64,000 bases of DNA, taken from NCBI GenBank assembly GCA_947497475.1, contig CANMGS010000003.1, positions 62,001 to 126,000 on the forward strand, in the 5' to 3' direction. This document shows, one piece after another, positions 62,594 through 64,000 of the stretch; position 1 is the stretch's first letter, and each line of letters starts with the position of its first letter. The stretch is from an uncultured Amylibacter sp. (GTDB lineage Bacteria > Pseudomonadota > Alphaproteobacteria > Rhodobacterales > Rhodobacteraceae). Made by a program: the position numbers and the translations under genes. The notes beneath the pieces are model-generated. The model did not search any database, was not told the DNA's origin, and saw nothing but the letters and a program-made list of their open reading frames with translations.

Positions 62594-63193
62594 ATGCAAA
62601 AAAAGCATATGACTAAGCCACAACAAAAAAGAACACTAAAGACGCGTGCCAATCTTATATCGGCAGCTAAGCATATAATTGATAAGGATAATTTCGAAGC
62701 ATTACGTGTCGAAGATGTTATATCTATTGCAAGGACAGCCAAAGGAACATTCTTTGCTCATTTCAAAGATAAAGATGCACTGATGGATATTATCATCGGC
62801 GAAAAAATCGATGCTTATCTGGATAATTTGGAAGCTCTTCCCTCGCCTAAAACCATTTCAGATATCCTTAATGCCTTTGAGCCTTTGGTTCAATTTATGG
62901 CAAGCGAGCGATATGTATTTGATTTAATAATTAGATATTCAGGTGCTGCGCAAATAGACCAAATTGGCCACATAGCAACAACATTCGGCCGCCAAACCAC
63001 CATATTGGAAAGCTGGTTATCAGAGGCAAATTTCAGAAACGATATCAGCCCAGAATTACAAGCTGAAGGTATTCAGGCGTTCATGATACAAGCAATCGCT
63101 TTGAAGTTTTGTGAACTGCATAATTCGCAATCGATCAACGATCGCTTTTCATTGTATCTGAATGCATGGCTTAAACCTATTATAGCACACTAA
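62594..63193 (+). CDS. TetR family transcriptional regulator
   Basis: A 199-residue repressor with the TetR DNA-binding domain: TRANLISAAKHIIDKDNFEA then LRVEDVISIARTAKGTFFAH with FKDKDALMDIIIGEKID, a canonical helix-turn-helix. The C-terminal ligand domain is mostly hydrophobic helices without known markers. It starts six bases after the third operator, so binding would overlap its own start and imply autoregulation. An ATG 15 bases further in is possible; neither has a clear ribosome-binding site. Confidence 0.9.
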   Translation: MQKKHMTKPQQKRTLKTRANLISAAKHIIDKDNFEALRVEDVISIARTAKGTFFAHFKDKDALMDIIIGEKIDAYLDNLEALPSPKTISDILNAFEPLVQFMASERYVFDLIIRYSGAAQIDQIGHIATTFGRQTTILESWLSEANFRNDISPELQAEGIQAFMIQAIALKFCELHNSQSINDRFSLYLNAWLKPIIAH

Positions 63194-63261
63194 AGCAATA
63201 CAAGTGTCATACGTACGGTGCACGTTCTGTGTACGCGGATCATACGTCCCTTTTTCGGAAA

Positions 63262-64000
63262 TTAAGACAGCTCATCCCCAATTTTGGTAATAGCTTCTAC
63301 CAACGTATCTAGATCAGAGTTTCGTGTACGGTGATTAGTCAAATTCACTCGTATCGCCATTTGCCCATTGATCACAGTCGTCGATGGCACGGCAACACCA
63401 CTTTCTTGTAGACGCACAACAATCTCTTCATTCAGTGCATCATTGTTGTCTTCAAATACATAACGAAATGCACATATGTTCAATGGAACAGGTGCAAGCA
63501 TCTCTAGTTTATTTGAAGCATTTACAAGGCTTTCTAAATATTGTGCTTGCTCAATATTGCAGTCAATCACATCGGCCAAAGCATTGATACCATGTTCTTT
63601 TAAATGCGCCCAAACCTTCAATGCACGGAATCCACGTGATAACTCAGGCCCATAATCCACCGCCCAAAAGGCACCCCCGGCAAGCCCACGTTCTGCCCCG
63701 CGCAAATATTCAGGTCTATCCGAGAAAGATTGTTTATGCGCAGTTTCATCACGGATCAAAACACAACCAGCGTCATAATTCACTTGTAGCCACTTATGAA
63801 AATCAAACGCCAAACTATCAGCACGAGATAATCCTGTTAATCTTGATTTGGCATGCTTACCGATATTCGCAGTCGCCCCAAAAGCACCATCAACATGGAA
63901 CCACATGTCATTTTGTGCAGCAACATCAGCAACTTGCTCTAGGTCATCAATAGCGCCCATATTTACGGCGCCAGCTGTGCCCACAATCAAAAATGGCGTC
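63262..64000 (-). CDS. Group II PLP-dependent decarboxylase (partial, 5' end outside the window)
   Basis: The C-terminal 246 or so residues of an aromatic-L-amino-acid/glutamate-type decarboxylase; the frame stays open to the end of the window (PFLIVGTAGAVNMGAIDD). Diagnostic features are MWFHVDGAFGATANI (Asp that holds the PLP nitrogen), SLAFDFHKWLQVNYD with the Schiff-base lysine in HKW, and the small-domain section RGFRALKVWAHLKEHG. Substrate (glutamate, aspartate, tyrosine, diaminobutyrate) cannot be told from this part. Confidence 0.9.
   Translation of the reverse strand, partial: TPFLIVGTAGAVNMGAIDDLEQVADVAAQNDMWFHVDGAFGATANIGKHAKSRLTGLSRADSLAFDFHKWLQVNYDAGCVLIRDETAHKQSFSDRPEYLRGAERGLAGGAFWAVDYGPELSRGFRALKVWAHLKEHGINALADVIDCNIEQAQYLESLVNASNKLEMLAPVPLNICAFRYVFEDNNDALNEEIVVRLQESGVAVPSTTVINGQMAIRVNLTNHRTRNSDLDTLVEAITKIGDELS

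Overview
The window reads as an ordinary chromosomal segment of a low-GC member of the Rhodobacterales (roseobacter-like Alphaproteobacteria). I infer this from the gene content and order, not from a database search: hemE and hemC are divergent, ctaD stands apart from the other oxidase genes, glyQ and glyS are separated by a DUF6446-type gene and followed by a PEP-utilising protein, folB, folP and glmM are linked, carA is divergent from a yqeY-like gene, and Hint-domain proteins, a Bpt-type leucyltransferase and FMN-binding glutamate-synthase-like and DUF2244 proteins are present. I saw no phage, insertion sequence, integron or CRISPR array. There are two tRNA genes, Ser(UGA) and Leu(GAG), both on the minus strand. 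Layout: 1-10.5 kb holds small enzymes (GFA, YdcF, ABM), a degenerate metallopeptidase-like protein, two DMT exporters, a P-loop protein beside metA, twin alpha/beta hydrolases, PPK2, a Flp-like pilin, RDD and bpt. 10.5-14.1 kb is the ilvB/ilvH region, with a leader peptide and attenuator in front and a sulfotransferase-like gene between the two subunits. 14.1-15.7 kb has a MerR regulator with its own long-spacer promoter, a CMD-family protein and a GST. 15.7-19.5 kb has a possible small RNA, hemE, hemC, a DUF900 lipoprotein and tRNA-Ser. 19.7-26.2 kb is a tight, mostly overlapping series: RlpA-like SPOR lipoprotein, D,D-carboxypeptidase, tmk, holB, tatD, MBL hydrolase and an AEC transporter. 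26.2-33.9 kb is the accessory-looking part: two Hint-domain genes, each overlapped by a short upstream ORF, miniprotein candidates, a flavin-type protein, tRNA-Leu, lipB and envelope proteins. 34-41.8 kb has ctaD, DUF2244 (with a terminator inside its coding start), a glutamate-synthase-like protein, yqeY, carA and an MshEN-glycosyltransferase fusion preceded by a 13-bp hairpin. 41.8-50.3 kb has regulators, two methyltransferases, a HAD phosphatase, a UbiH-type hydroxylase, a class V aminotransferase, two overlapping Lrp regulators and ilvC. 50.3-64 kb has glmM-folP-GNAT-folB, a SleB hydrolase, the PPDK-like/glyS/DUF6446/glyQ run, and a TetR-controlled flavodoxin-fold reductase; a PLP decarboxylase runs off the end. 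How the genes work together: ilvB, ilvH and ilvC cover the first two steps of branched-chain amino acid synthesis, with attenuation at ilvB and likely Lrp control at ilvC. hemC and hemE serve tetrapyrrole synthesis. folB and folP serve folate, and glmM serves peptidoglycan precursors alongside the SPOR/DacC/SleB wall enzymes. The most interesting signals are the MshEN-GT2 fusion with a hairpin against its start codon, the pair of cysteine-less Hint genes with overlapping short ORFs, the terminator embedded in the DUF2244 reading frame, the leaderless-looking ilv leader peptide, Glu111 in MetA (predicting acetyl-CoA use), and a PPDK homologue with an eroded ATP-binding half. I did not find one clear new multi-gene defence or metabolic system.
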